A stretch of 64,000 nt of DNA from contig NZ_JAAXYO010000039.1 of NCBI RefSeq assembly GCF_018854015.1, forward strand, positions 124,001 through 188,000, given 5' to 3'. A program made the translations under genes and the position numbers. The notes below the pieces were generated by a model, which saw nothing but the letters and a program-made list of their open reading frames with translations, was not told where the DNA came from and ran no database searches. Position 1 is the first letter of the stretch, and every line of letters begins with the position of its first letter. This document shows positions 53,044 through 60,536 of the stretch, piece by piece. The DNA is from Igneacidithiobacillus copahuensis. GTDB lineage: Bacteria; Pseudomonadota; Gammaproteobacteria; Acidithiobacillales; Acidithiobacillaceae.

Positions 53044-53291
53044 TGCTGGTCCTGACGCGCAGAAAAGGTCAGGCCATCCGCATTGGTGAGGATATTCGTA
53101 TCGTCGTCACGCGCATCGATGACGGTCAGGTTCGCCTGGGCCTGGAAACTCCATCGGGGATCTCGATCCTGCGCGAGGAGTTGTTTGAAGCGGTACGCAG
53201 TGACAACCAGGATGCCGCACAGAGCCAGCCCGGACAGCTGGAAGTCTGGCTCGCGGAACACGGCTCGGGTCAGACACAGGAGAATTCATGA
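53043..53291 (+). CDS. csrA: Carbon storage/flagellar translational regulator CsrA
   Basis: This 82-residue RNA-binding dimer has MLVLTRRKGQAIRIGEDIRI, GQVRLGLETP with the binding arginine region, and SILREELFEAV. It carries about 20 extra C-terminal residues compared with E. coli CsrA (61), as in species that also carry FliW. It represses translation by binding GGA hairpins near ribosome-binding sites; a good candidate target is the fliC leader in this window. The start overlaps the flgN stop and the end overlaps fliW by 4 bases. Confidence 0.95.
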   Translation: MLVLTRRKGQAIRIGEDIRIVVTRIDDGQVRLGLETPSGISILREELFEAVRSDNQDAAQSQPGQLEVWLAEHGSGQTQENS

Positions 53292-53764
53292 GCGAGTCCC
53301 TCTATCCCACGCGCTTCGGTCAGTTGCCGATCCGTGATGAACAGATCTGGCAATGCTCTCTGCCGCTCTCCGGATTTGCCGACCTGCAGCGCTTTGCGCT
53401 GCTACACGTTGATAAGCAGGGACCTTTTTTATGGCTACAATCCCTCGACGACCCGTTGATCGCCTTTCTTCTCTGTGCACCCGAGCATTTCGGCCTACAC
53501 TATGACCCACCGGAGTCCTCCTGTGCCGATGCAGTGAACATGCTGCTGGTGATCCTCCCGCAAAAGGCTGAGGATCAGTTGCGGGTGCATCAGCTCGCTC
53601 CTCTATTTTTTTGTCCTGGACAACGATCGCTGCGGCAGTGGATCGTCGAACAGGCACAGCCGGCGAGCGCCAGGGGCTCCGATTTACCCCCGGATTGCCT
53701 GCTGGCACATGCTGTCCGTCTTAGTACTCCGAGCGACGCAGCGTCACAGACGGGCTCGGTGTAG
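53288..53764 (+). CDS. fliW: Flagellar assembly factor FliW, CsrA antagonist
   Basis: This 158-residue FliW-type protein has TRFGQLPIRDEQIWQ, SLPLSGFADLQRFALL, then the characteristic GPFLWLQSLDDPLIAFLL, and the middle VNMLLVILPQ. In Bacillus and Campylobacter FliW binds CsrA allosterically and frees flagellin mRNA, and flagellin titrates FliW. FliW is uncommon in gammaproteobacteria. The ATGA overlap with csrA and the joint operon support the pairing. The 3' end overlaps the convergent ycgR by 21 bases. Confidence 0.85.
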   Translation: MSESLYPTRFGQLPIRDEQIWQCSLPLSGFADLQRFALLHVDKQGPFLWLQSLDDPLIAFLLCAPEHFGLHYDPPESSCADAVNMLLVILPQKAEDQLRVHQLAPLFFCPGQRSLRQWIVEQAQPASARGSDLPPDCLLAHAVRLSTPSDAASQTGSV

Positions 53765-54475
53765 GGCCTCGCGATCATAGCGCAGGGCATATTGCAGGAG
53801 TTGTTCCTGCAGTGCCTGCGGTGGCGACGCAAACGCCAGGCCTAGTTCCTGCACCACTGCACCCGCCACTCGCCGAGGACCGCCGAGATGTCGCAATGTC
53901 GCCGCAAGCGCATAGCGTTCTCCAGCAAAAGAGAAGCTGACCGCTGAAAAGCGCTCTTCAACGCTCAACGCATAATCTCGTGGCGGAGCGACGCGCACAC
54001 GCAGGCCGCCAGCCCCCAGATCCAGCAGCTCCATGGGTAAAGCGCGTGCCCCTAAGCGCTGAATCTGACCGCGACAGTCGGCAGGTGCCGGGGCGCGTAA
54101 AAAGGCACGTCGTTGCCACTGATAAACCTGCTCCGGCATGGTCAAATGCACAGCGGGATAGCGCCGCCACTGACTCATCCCCAGGTAACGCACTACGAAA
54201 CCGGTAGGAATGCCGGCCAGGGCGCCAACGAGCAACAGCAGTTCCCCCACTCCTTCCAGCCGATCCGGAAGACCAGGCCAGGGATCCAACAGCAATCCGT
54301 GCCCCTCGGGCAAAATATCGAGAATCTCGCTTTCTGCCGCCCGCCCGGAAGTTCCTGCAAGAATGGTCCAACTTGGCTGCTGCAGGAGCGCAGTACTCAG
54401 TCGCCTGGCAGCGGTTTCCCCTTGCCGATATTTTTCCTGAAACAGCGTCTCGATGAGATGATGCTCTACTGGCAT
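53744..54475 (-). CDS. flgZ: PilZ-domain flagellar brake (YcgR/FlgZ-like)
   Basis: This 243-residue protein has an N-terminal YcgR-type domain (about 1-110) and a PilZ domain (about 115-230) with the c-di-GMP motif QRRAFLR. The second motif is DLGAGG instead of D/NxSxxG, so the Ser is replaced by Gly. YcgR slows the motor on binding c-di-GMP. Pseudomonas flgZ follows flgMN at the same place. The ATG at 54475 has GGAGG at 6 bases; the open frame upstream is not used. It has its own sigma-54 site. Confidence 0.85.
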   Translation of the reverse strand: MPVEHHLIETLFQEKYRQGETAARRLSTALLQQPSWTILAGTSGRAAESEILDILPEGHGLLLDPWPGLPDRLEGVGELLLLVGALAGIPTGFVVRYLGMSQWRRYPAVHLTMPEQVYQWQRRAFLRAPAPADCRGQIQRLGARALPMELLDLGAGGLRVRVAPPRDYALSVEERFSAVSFSFAGERYALAATLRHLGGPRRVAGAVVQELGLAFASPPQALQEQLLQYALRYDREALHRARL

Positions 54476-54507
54476 GACCGACCTCCGAAGAAAAGTCTCA
54501 TTTGCCA

Positions 54508-54523
54508 AGCAGCATCCATGCCG
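54508..54523 (-). promoter_or_regulatory. Sigma-54 promoter of ycgR/flgZ
   Basis: Minus strand CGGCATG-GATG-CTGCT matches the consensus at 9 of 12 positions with GG-N10-GC spacing. Its -24 half lies in the perfect palindrome CATGCCGGCATG (54517-54528) shared with the divergent motD promoter. Confidence 0.6.
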
Positions 54524-54537
54524 GCATGATCTTTGCC
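54522..54537 (+). promoter_or_regulatory. Sigma-54 promoter of motD and the SPOR gene
   Basis: CGGCATG-ATCT-TTGCC matches the consensus at 9 of 12 positions with correct spacing. The start point would be near 54548, about 30 bases before motD. It overlaps the opposite promoter by two bases at the centre of a palindrome. Confidence 0.7.
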
Positions 54538-54578
54538 GTTGAGAGAATAGGTTTACGCATCGAAAAACGGAGGTCGAA

Positions 54579-55427
54579 ATGGCGCGGCGTTCTCGCAAAG
54601 AAGAGGAGTGGGAAAATCACGAGCGCTGGTTGGTCTCTTATGCCGACTTCATCACGCTGCTTTTTGCCTTCTTCGTGGTCATGTACGCGATTTCCTCGGT
54701 CAACGAGGGCAAATACAAGGTCTTGTCGGAAACCTTGGTTTCCGCCTTTTCCGGACACCCCACGTCACCGATTCCTCTGCAGCAGGAGCAGGCAAATCAG
54801 GCTATGGCAGCAACTGCTCCGGTGCGGTTACCGCCACTCCCCACCATAGCCAAACCCACTCCACTTCCCGCGCACACCCGGAGTAAAACGCCCCCTCCCA
54901 CGGCAACCTCCAGCGAGGCCGTCCGCCTGGATACTCTGCAACAGCAAATGGAAACCCTACTCCAGCCTCTCATCAAAGACGGCAGCGTGGTGATCCATCG
55001 CAGTGACCTAGGTGTGGTCATCGATTTGAACGCGAAGATTCTCTTTCCCTCGGCGCAGGCCAATCTGACCCCAGCGGCAGAGCAGACCCTAACGCAGATC
55101 GCCAGGGTTCTGAAATCCGTTCCCTATCAAATTCAGGTCAACGGCTTCACCAACGACTTGCCCATCAATACCCAGCTCTATCCCAACAACTGGGCCCTCT
55201 CGGCAGCACGGGCCGTGGCCGTAGTGGAAATCTTCAGCGCCCATGGCGTCGACCCGCGGCATCTGGTTGCCGCCGGCTATGGCAAGTATCATCCGGTAGC
55301 ACCAAACGACAGCGTCAAAGGATTGGCCATGAATCGTCGCGTGAGTATCGTGGTCGTGGCGCCACAGCATCCAGCCAAGGCTGGTATGGACCCTATCATG
55401 GCAGGTGCCATCGATCAGCGCGGCTAA
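54579..55427 (+). CDS. motD: Flagellar stator protein, MotB/MotD family
   Basis: This 282-residue stator subunit has N-terminal NHERWLVSYADFITLLFAFF, one membrane helix with the proton-binding Asp24, then a plug and linker rich in Pro/Thr (about 60-110). The OmpA-like peptidoglycan-binding domain (about 130-260) has NGFTNDLP and LSAARAVAVVEIF. The N terminus is much closer to Pseudomonas MotD than to E. coli MotB. The ATG follows ACGGAGG. The presumed partner motC is 45 kb away. Confidence 0.94.
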   Translation: MARRSRKEEEWENHERWLVSYADFITLLFAFFVVMYAISSVNEGKYKVLSETLVSAFSGHPTSPIPLQQEQANQAMAATAPVRLPPLPTIAKPTPLPAHTRSKTPPPTATSSEAVRLDTLQQQMETLLQPLIKDGSVVIHRSDLGVVIDLNAKILFPSAQANLTPAAEQTLTQIARVLKSVPYQIQVNGFTNDLPINTQLYPNNWALSAARAVAVVEIFSAHGVDPRHLVAAGYGKYHPVAPNDSVKGLAMNRRVSIVVVAPQHPAKAGMDPIMAGAIDQRG

Positions 55428-55441
55428 GAGAGGAGAGAGAT

Positions 55442-56020
55442 ATGACGCAGCAATCGTCAAAAAACCAGCAGGCAGTCGCCGGGACGCTGCGGTGGCTTTT
55501 CATTTTACTCTTGATTGTCGTCATTATTTTGGCGCTCTTTCTCTACCTGGGCGCGGCGCGGCATCCACAGGCCGTGGGCACCCATTCGGTGTATCTGCAG
55601 CTGCCAGCTACAGTGACCCCCAGTAGTAGCAGCACAGCAGCGAGTCCTACCAGTGCGACCGCGAGCCCCGCATCTGCGGTGCCGACCGCCACAGTAGGCG
55701 CCATTACAAAAAGCGCTGCTCCCACCGAACAGGCTACCCTGGCGCTACCGGGAACCAACTGCGAGGTGGCCGGATGGTATGTGCAGCTCGGCGCCTTCAG
55801 CAAACTCTCGCAGGCGCAGAGCCTCGTGCAGACGGTCCATAAGGCTGGTTTTCCGGTCTGTATCGGCAACCTTGCCAGCAACAAACTGTATCGTGTCCTG
55901 GCCGGACAGCCGCAAAAAAGCCGCTTGGACGCCAGCCTGCAGGTGCAAAAACTGAGGTCCGCCAAGGTCTCGCCAGCCGACGGCTATCCGCAGTACTGGA
56001 GCAATCCCTCCCCATCCTGA
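55442..56020 (+). CDS. Single-pass SPOR-domain protein next to motD
   Basis: This 192-residue protein has a membrane helix at about 19-40 (FILLLIVVIILALFLYLGA), a Ser/Thr/Ala/Pro linker (about 58-100), and a C-terminal SPOR domain (about 112-185, WYVQLGAFSKLSQAQSLVQ). SPOR domains bind denuded septal peptidoglycan. Two cysteines, just before and within the domain, could form a disulfide. Good ribosome-binding site GAGAGG, 14 bases after motD, so it is co-transcribed. A role at the stator or flagellar pole is inference. Confidence 0.82.
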   Translation: MTQQSSKNQQAVAGTLRWLFILLLIVVIILALFLYLGAARHPQAVGTHSVYLQLPATVTPSSSSTAASPTSATASPASAVPTATVGAITKSAAPTEQATLALPGTNCEVAGWYVQLGAFSKLSQAQSLVQTVHKAGFPVCIGNLASNKLYRVLAGQPQKSRLDASLQVQKLRSAKVSPADGYPQYWSNPSPS

Positions 56021-56025
56021 GCCCC

Positions 56026-56053
56026 TCAAGTTTTCCCGCCGCCGTGCCGTATT
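56026..56053 (+). promoter_or_regulatory. Weak FliA-type promoter candidate upstream of cheY
   Basis: TCAAGTTT-N12-GCCGTATT: the -35 is identical to that of fliC, but the -10 keeps only GCCG and the spacer is one base long. It lies within an imperfect hairpin (about 56035-56083, arms CCCGCC and GGCGGG) that might instead end the SPOR transcript. Confidence 0.35.
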
Positions 56054-56080
56054 GTAGCTAAAGACGGTATGGCGTAGGGC

Positions 56081-56096
56081 GGGAATGTCTTTTGCT
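56081..56096 (+). promoter_or_regulatory. Sigma-54 promoter of the cheY operon
   Basis: GGGAATG-TCTT-TTGCT matches the -24/-12 consensus at 9 of 12 positions with a perfect TTGCT and correct spacing. Start point near 56107, about 40 bases before cheY. Confidence 0.65.
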
Positions 56097-56147
56097 TGCG
56101 CCTACTGAAATGCTTGAGTGATTTATTTCTGGAGGCGGAGCCAGCCC

Positions 56148-56567
56148 ATGGGCATAGACGCAGTAGACAAAAACATCAGCATTCTCATTGTCGACGATTT
56201 TTCGACTATGCGGCGGATCGTTCGCAATCTCCTGCGCGAAATCGGATTTACCAACTTTGACGAGGCAGAGGACGGCGTGCAGGCGCTACAGAAGCTGCAT
56301 GGTCGTCCCTTCGATTTCGTCGTTTCGGACTGGAACATGCCCAACATGCAAGGCATCGACCTTCTCCGTGCCATCCGCGCAGATGGCCAGTTGCGCCACA
56401 TTCCGGTCCTGATGGTCACCGCCGAGGCCAAACGCGAGAACATCCTCGAGGCCGCCCAGGCCGGGGTAAACGGCTACATCGTCAAGCCCTTCACCGCCGA
56501 AACCCTGCGTGAAAAACTCGACGCGATCTTCAAGCGGCTGCAGGCAGCCCAGAGGGCGAGCCAATGA
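56148..56567 (+). CDS. cheY: Chemotaxis response regulator CheY
   Basis: This 139-residue single receiver domain has acidic pair Asp16-Asp17 in LIVDDFSTMRRI and phospho-acceptor Asp61 in FVVSDWNMPNM. Switch Thr is in VLMVTAEAKRENI, and the Lys is in GYIVKPFTAETL. Phospho-CheY binds FliM and reverses the motor. The ATG at 56148 has GGAG at 7 bases, so the longer open frame is not used. First gene of the chemotaxis operon. It overlaps cheZ by 4 bases. Confidence 0.96.
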   Translation: MGIDAVDKNISILIVDDFSTMRRIVRNLLREIGFTNFDEAEDGVQALQKLHGRPFDFVVSDWNMPNMQGIDLLRAIRADGQLRHIPVLMVTAEAKRENILEAAQAGVNGYIVKPFTAETLREKLDAIFKRLQAAQRASQ

Positions 56568-57037
56568 CCGGTCAGCCGGCAGAGCGTTCTCTGAACGAAA
56601 TCGAGCTGCTGCTCCGCGAGGGGCTGCGGCGCATTGCCAATACCGCCGGAGAGGATCTCGCTGGCGCCAAGGATCCCCTGGAAGAGGCCTTGCGCCTGAC
56701 GGAAGAGCAGACCATGGCCACCCTTGCCGCAGTGGAGTTGGCGCAAGGCGCCCTTCACCGCATTCGCAGTGCCCACCATACCTTCATCGACCCCGATCTG
56801 GGGCAGATCGACCAGGCATTGCAGCGCATCGTCGCCAGCCAGCAGGGGCAGGATCTTGCCGGACAGCGGCTGAAAAAGGCCATCAACCTGCTACGCGCCG
56901 TCGAAAACCGCATCAGCCAGACTCTTCATGAGATGGGTATGGAAGGGCAGCCGTCCGCTGCCACCGAGCCGGGCGAGAACAACCCGGACATCAATCAGGA
57001 CGACGTCGATGCCCTCCTCGCCGAGTTGGGGATTTGA
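56564..57037 (+). CDS. cheZ: Short CheZ phosphatase
   Basis: This 157-residue CheY-P phosphatase is shorter than the E. coli protein (214). The catalytic motif is QQGQDLAGQRLKKAINLL with Asp97 and Gln101, equal to QDLTGQ of E. coli. The C-terminal peptide NQDDVDALLAELGI is the CheY-binding tail. The N-terminal helix is shortened, but all key parts remain. It lies between cheY and cheA as in Pseudomonas. Confidence 0.92.
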   Translation: MTGQPAERSLNEIELLLREGLRRIANTAGEDLAGAKDPLEEALRLTEEQTMATLAAVELAQGALHRIRSAHHTFIDPDLGQIDQALQRIVASQQGQDLAGQRLKKAINLLRAVENRISQTLHEMGMEGQPSAATEPGENNPDINQDDVDALLAELGI

Positions 57038-57039
57038 TC

Positions 57040-59091
57040 ATGGACATGGATATTCTCCAGGACTACCTCGCCGAAGCCCGCGAGCTTTTGGAAAAGGCAC
57101 AGGAAGAAATCCTCTGCCTGGAAGATCGACCGGAAGATGACGAGCTGCTCGCTAGCCTCTTCCGTGCCTTTCACACCCTGAAAGGCGGCGCCGGCTTTCT
57201 GGAGGCGCAGAATCTGGTCGACTGGACGCACCACCTGGAAGACCTGCTCGACAAACTGCGCAGCCATCAACTCTGCGTCAGCAGTGACATGATCGATGCC
57301 ATCCTGCGTGGACTGGACGTGATCGATGGCATGCTGCAGGAGCTCGCTCAAGGTGACGAACCCGCTGCCGGCCCCGAGGATCTCGGAACCCGGATCCGCG
57401 ACCTGGCCGCTGGGGTTGCCACTCCGCAAAGCAGCCCTCCTCCAGAAGCGCCCCAGCAAGTGGCGTCCGCCGCCGCGGAGCCGACCCCTTCCGGGACCCT
57501 CTATGCCGAGCAGCGCGTGGACGAGCAGGGGAAATCCGGCGTGTACGTTGCGCAACACAATGAAAATTCTGACACGCCGGAAACCACTGCCGGAGATGAA
57601 ATTTCAGAAGACGAGTTCGAAGCCGTGCTGGACCAGCTCTACGGCGCACAGGCACCGGGGATGGACGCGCCCGAGTCTGCTGCAGACGAGATCTCCGAGA
57701 GCGAGTTTGAAGCCGCGCTCGACCAGCTGTATGGACTCGGAGGAGCACCCGGCCTGCCCGCGGCAGACACTCAGCAAAACCATCCGGCGACCAGGATGCA
57801 CGATGTGCCGATAGCAGCAGCGGCGTCGCCTGCTCCATCTGCAGCTCCAGCTGCGACTGCCGGCGAGCCGCCAAAGCCCAAAGCGGCGCCGCGCACCGTG
57901 ACGAGTGCCGCTAGCGAGGTGGAGAATACCCTGCGCGTCGATGCTGCACGTCTGGATGCGGTCATGAATCAGGTGGGGGAACTCGTATTACTGCGCAACC
58001 GCCTCAGCTCTGCCATCAGCAGCCTGCTCGACGAAAACGAAGATCTTGGACGCATCGCCCGAGAAATGGATCTCAGTGTGAATGATCTGCAGGTCAATGC
58101 CATGCGCCTGCGCATGCAACCCTGTAAGCGCATCTTTCAGCAATTGCCGCGGGTGGTGCGGGATGCCTCGCGGCAACTCGGTAAAAACGTCCAGCTCGAG
58201 ATCATCGGGGAAGAGGTCGAAATCGACAAGGCAGTGGTGGATGCCCTCTCCGGCCCCATGACCCACCTCATTCGCAATAGTCTCGATCATGGTATCGAAA
58301 CACCGGAACAACGCCGCGCGCTCCACAAGCCGGAAACCGCCACGATTCGCGTCGCCGCCATTCATCTGGGTGACCGGGTGCGCATCGAGGTCAGTGACGA
58401 TGGCCGGGGGATCGACCGGCAAATAGTCCTACAGAAGGCCATAGCGAAAGGCGTGGTGAGTTCTGAACAAGCAGCGCGCCTATCCGAACAGGAGGCCCTG
58501 GAGCTGATCTTTCGTCCGGGCTTCTCCACCAAGGAGCAGGCCACCGAACTCTCCGGGCGCGGAGTGGGCATGGATGTCGTGAAAGAGACCGTGCACAAGC
58601 TGCGCGGCCAGCTCGATATCCGCACCAACCTGGGGGCAGGTACCACGATTTCCATGGAATTCCCGCTCACCCTGGCCATTCTGCCGGTTCTGTACCTACG
58701 GCTGCGACGGGAGACCTATGCGCTCCCGGTAAACGCTATCGAAAGCCTGGTCGAGATCCAGGAAACCCGCATTCATCGCATGCAAGGGCGCAGCGTATAT
58801 CGCGTCGACGACGGCGAAGTCACGCCGATGATCGATTTGGGCGAACTTTTGCATGGCCGCAAATTACGTCTGGGCCGCGAGCCGATCGAAGGCATCCAGA
58901 CCGAGCGCGGCCTGCTTCTCATTTCCGAGGTCCTTGGCAATGAAGATTCCGTCGTCAAGCCCCTAGATTTTCTAGACAAAGAGAACTGGTATCAGGGAGC
59001 GACCATTTCCGGACGCGGGAACGTGGTCTTGATTCTCGATGCTCAGGCTTTGAGTCGTCATGGGATCGAACGGATGGGAGCAGCAAGATGA
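57040..59091 (+). CDS. cheA: Chemotaxis histidine kinase CheA
   Basis: This 683-residue kinase has a P1 Hpt domain with His45 in AFHTLKGGAGFL, then a long Pro/Ala/Glu linker (about 120-290) without a recognisable P2. The P3 dimerisation helix (about 300-365), P4 ATPase (HLIRNSLDHGIETPEQR; GRGVGMDVVK) and P5 CheW-like domain (about 545-680) follow. The linker carries a 17-residue acidic motif twice, at 186-202 and 216-232. The ATG at 57040 is chosen over a TTG in the cheZ stop overlap. Confidence 0.96.
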   Translation: MDMDILQDYLAEARELLEKAQEEILCLEDRPEDDELLASLFRAFHTLKGGAGFLEAQNLVDWTHHLEDLLDKLRSHQLCVSSDMIDAILRGLDVIDGMLQELAQGDEPAAGPEDLGTRIRDLAAGVATPQSSPPPEAPQQVASAAAEPTPSGTLYAEQRVDEQGKSGVYVAQHNENSDTPETTAGDEISEDEFEAVLDQLYGAQAPGMDAPESAADEISESEFEAALDQLYGLGGAPGLPAADTQQNHPATRMHDVPIAAAASPAPSAAPAATAGEPPKPKAAPRTVTSAASEVENTLRVDAARLDAVMNQVGELVLLRNRLSSAISSLLDENEDLGRIAREMDLSVNDLQVNAMRLRMQPCKRIFQQLPRVVRDASRQLGKNVQLEIIGEEVEIDKAVVDALSGPMTHLIRNSLDHGIETPEQRRALHKPETATIRVAAIHLGDRVRIEVSDDGRGIDRQIVLQKAIAKGVVSSEQAARLSEQEALELIFRPGFSTKEQATELSGRGVGMDVVKETVHKLRGQLDIRTNLGAGTTISMEFPLTLAILPVLYLRLRRETYALPVNAIESLVEIQETRIHRMQGRSVYRVDDGEVTPMIDLGELLHGRKLRLGREPIEGIQTERGLLLISEVLGNEDSVVKPLDFLDKENWYQGATISGRGNVVLILDAQALSRHGIERMGAAR

Positions 59092-59723
59092 CTCCAGAAC
59101 AGCTCACACGCCAACAAGAACGAGTCATGGAGGTCGTCAATGCCTCGTTTCGGGCACGGCAGGACATCGATCGTGCGTTGCGCGAAATCGATCGCCGCGC
59201 CCTCAATGCCATGGTTCTCGTCAAAAAACATGGTAACGCCCTGGCAGGTTACGGAGTTGTAGCGCAGGCTTTCCGCGAACGCGCCGCACTGCTGCGCGAG
59301 TCGGCCTCCCATCTGCAGGAAAACATCGCACCGCTGATCGAAGCGCAGATGCGCATCCTGCAGCAGCAGCGCCTGCTCCAGAACTTCGCACAAGTCGAGA
59401 ATAGTGGTGGTACGAATCTACAAGCCCAATGTGCGGGGCTCCTGACTACCCGCAGGGCCTGGGACAAGGCCATTGCTGCAGAGCAGGAAAATGCTCGCAA
59501 AATTCTTCGCCAACTGCTGGAAGAGGTGCGCATCCTGCAAGAGGGGGTGGAGGAACAGGAATATGTGGTGACGAGTGGCCGCATCGAGGCGGCCCTGGTC
59601 GAGGCGAGTGGCGTGCCGTTGATGCGGGTGTCGCGCGACATGGGAGAAGCCGTACGGATCGTTGCGCGCGCCGTACGCGATTATCGTCAGCAACTGGAGC
59701 GGTTACAAGATGAAAGCTACTAA
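59088..59723 (+). CDS. Unrecognised helical protein in the chemotaxis operon
   Basis: I do not recognise this 211-residue protein. It is almost wholly helical: Ala, Gln, Arg, Glu and Leu rich, no membrane segment, no signal peptide. Blocks such as FRARQDIDRALREIDRRALN and FRERAALLRESASHLQENI have coiled-coil rhythm. YVVTSGRIEAALVEASGVPL has a chemoreceptor-like flavour. The start overlaps the cheA stop (ATGA), and the end overlaps the next gene by 14 bases. This tight coupling predicts a role with CheA or the ODP-like sensor. Confidence 0.8.
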   Translation: MTPEQLTRQQERVMEVVNASFRARQDIDRALREIDRRALNAMVLVKKHGNALAGYGVVAQAFRERAALLRESASHLQENIAPLIEAQMRILQQQRLLQNFAQVENSGGTNLQAQCAGLLTTRRAWDKAIAAEQENARKILRQLLEEVRILQEGVEEQEYVVTSGRIEAALVEASGVPLMRVSRDMGEAVRIVARAVRDYRQQLERLQDESY

Positions 59724-60459
59724 AGTCTTCGAGGCCAAGGATCATCGCTGGTGGATTCTCTACGACCAAGAGGAGAGTCGTGTCATTGATTCCAATGTCT
59801 ATGTCATGGAATCCCAGGGGCAAGCCTTCCTCCTCGATCCCGGTGGTTTTGAGATTTTTCCCCAGGTTTTTGCTGCCCTTGTGGAAGCCGTCCCGCCCGC
59901 CAGTATCCAAGGCGCCTTTGTCTCGCATCAAGACCCGGACATTGCCTCCAGCCTACCACTGTGGCACGCCTGTAACCCAAAAATCCAATGGCATATTCCC
60001 GCCCTCTGGGAGGGCTTCATCCGCCACTATGGTGCCCTGGAAGCGCCGCTGCAGGACATTCCCGATGCCGGAGGCAACACCCTGATTGGCGGACGCCGGC
60101 TCGAGTTCATCCCGGCGCATTATCTACACTCGTCTGCCAACTTTCATGTCTACGATCCGGAGGCGAAAGTGCTCTTTACCGGCGACGTCGGAGCGGCCCT
60201 GCTGCCGCCAGGCCATAGTGCCTGGGTGGATCGCCGCGATGTTGACGGTAAATCCTTTGCCGCCCACATCGAGAAAGCGCGCTATTTTCACCAGCGCTGG
60301 ATGCCCTCCAACCGCGCCAAGGACGACTGGATCGAGCGGGTGCGCAAACTGGAAATCGACTACCTTTGCCCGCAACACGGCGCCATCTACAGCGGCCCCC
60401 AGGTACAACGGTTTCTGGACTGGTTTGCCACCCTCCCCGTGGGCAACGGTATTGCATGA
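59710..60459 (+). CDS. ODP-like di-iron metallo-beta-lactamase-fold sensor
   Basis: This 249-residue cytoplasmic MBL-fold protein has metal ligands His73, Asp75 and Asp77 in VSHQDPDIASS, His137 in IPAHYLHSS, Asp159 in FTGDVGAAL, and a late His in CPQHGAIYSG. HxDxD in place of the HxHxDH of hydrolases matches the oxygen-binding di-iron protein ODP of Treponema chemotaxis (family knowledge). There is no flavodoxin domain, so it is not a full flavodiiron reductase. The ATG at 59710 is inside the upstream gene's end. Likely signals oxygen or redox state to CheA. Confidence 0.78.
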   Translation: MKATKVFEAKDHRWWILYDQEESRVIDSNVYVMESQGQAFLLDPGGFEIFPQVFAALVEAVPPASIQGAFVSHQDPDIASSLPLWHACNPKIQWHIPALWEGFIRHYGALEAPLQDIPDAGGNTLIGGRRLEFIPAHYLHSSANFHVYDPEAKVLFTGDVGAALLPPGHSAWVDRRDVDGKSFAAHIEKARYFHQRWMPSNRAKDDWIERVRKLEIDYLCPQHGAIYSGPQVQRFLDWFATLPVGNGIA

Positions 60460-60536
60460 AAAGCTCCTGGGCAGAGCAAAGAGAAAAACCCATGCACGAT
60501 CGCCATTTCCTTTACCGTTTTCCGAGGAGCTAAGTC

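Noticed and set aside
60462..60531. AGCTCCT and AGGAGCT repeat that could pair over the receptor's ribosome-binding site
   Set aside because: Seven bases in a 77-base gap can arise by chance, and the 56-base loop is long. No supporting structure was seen.
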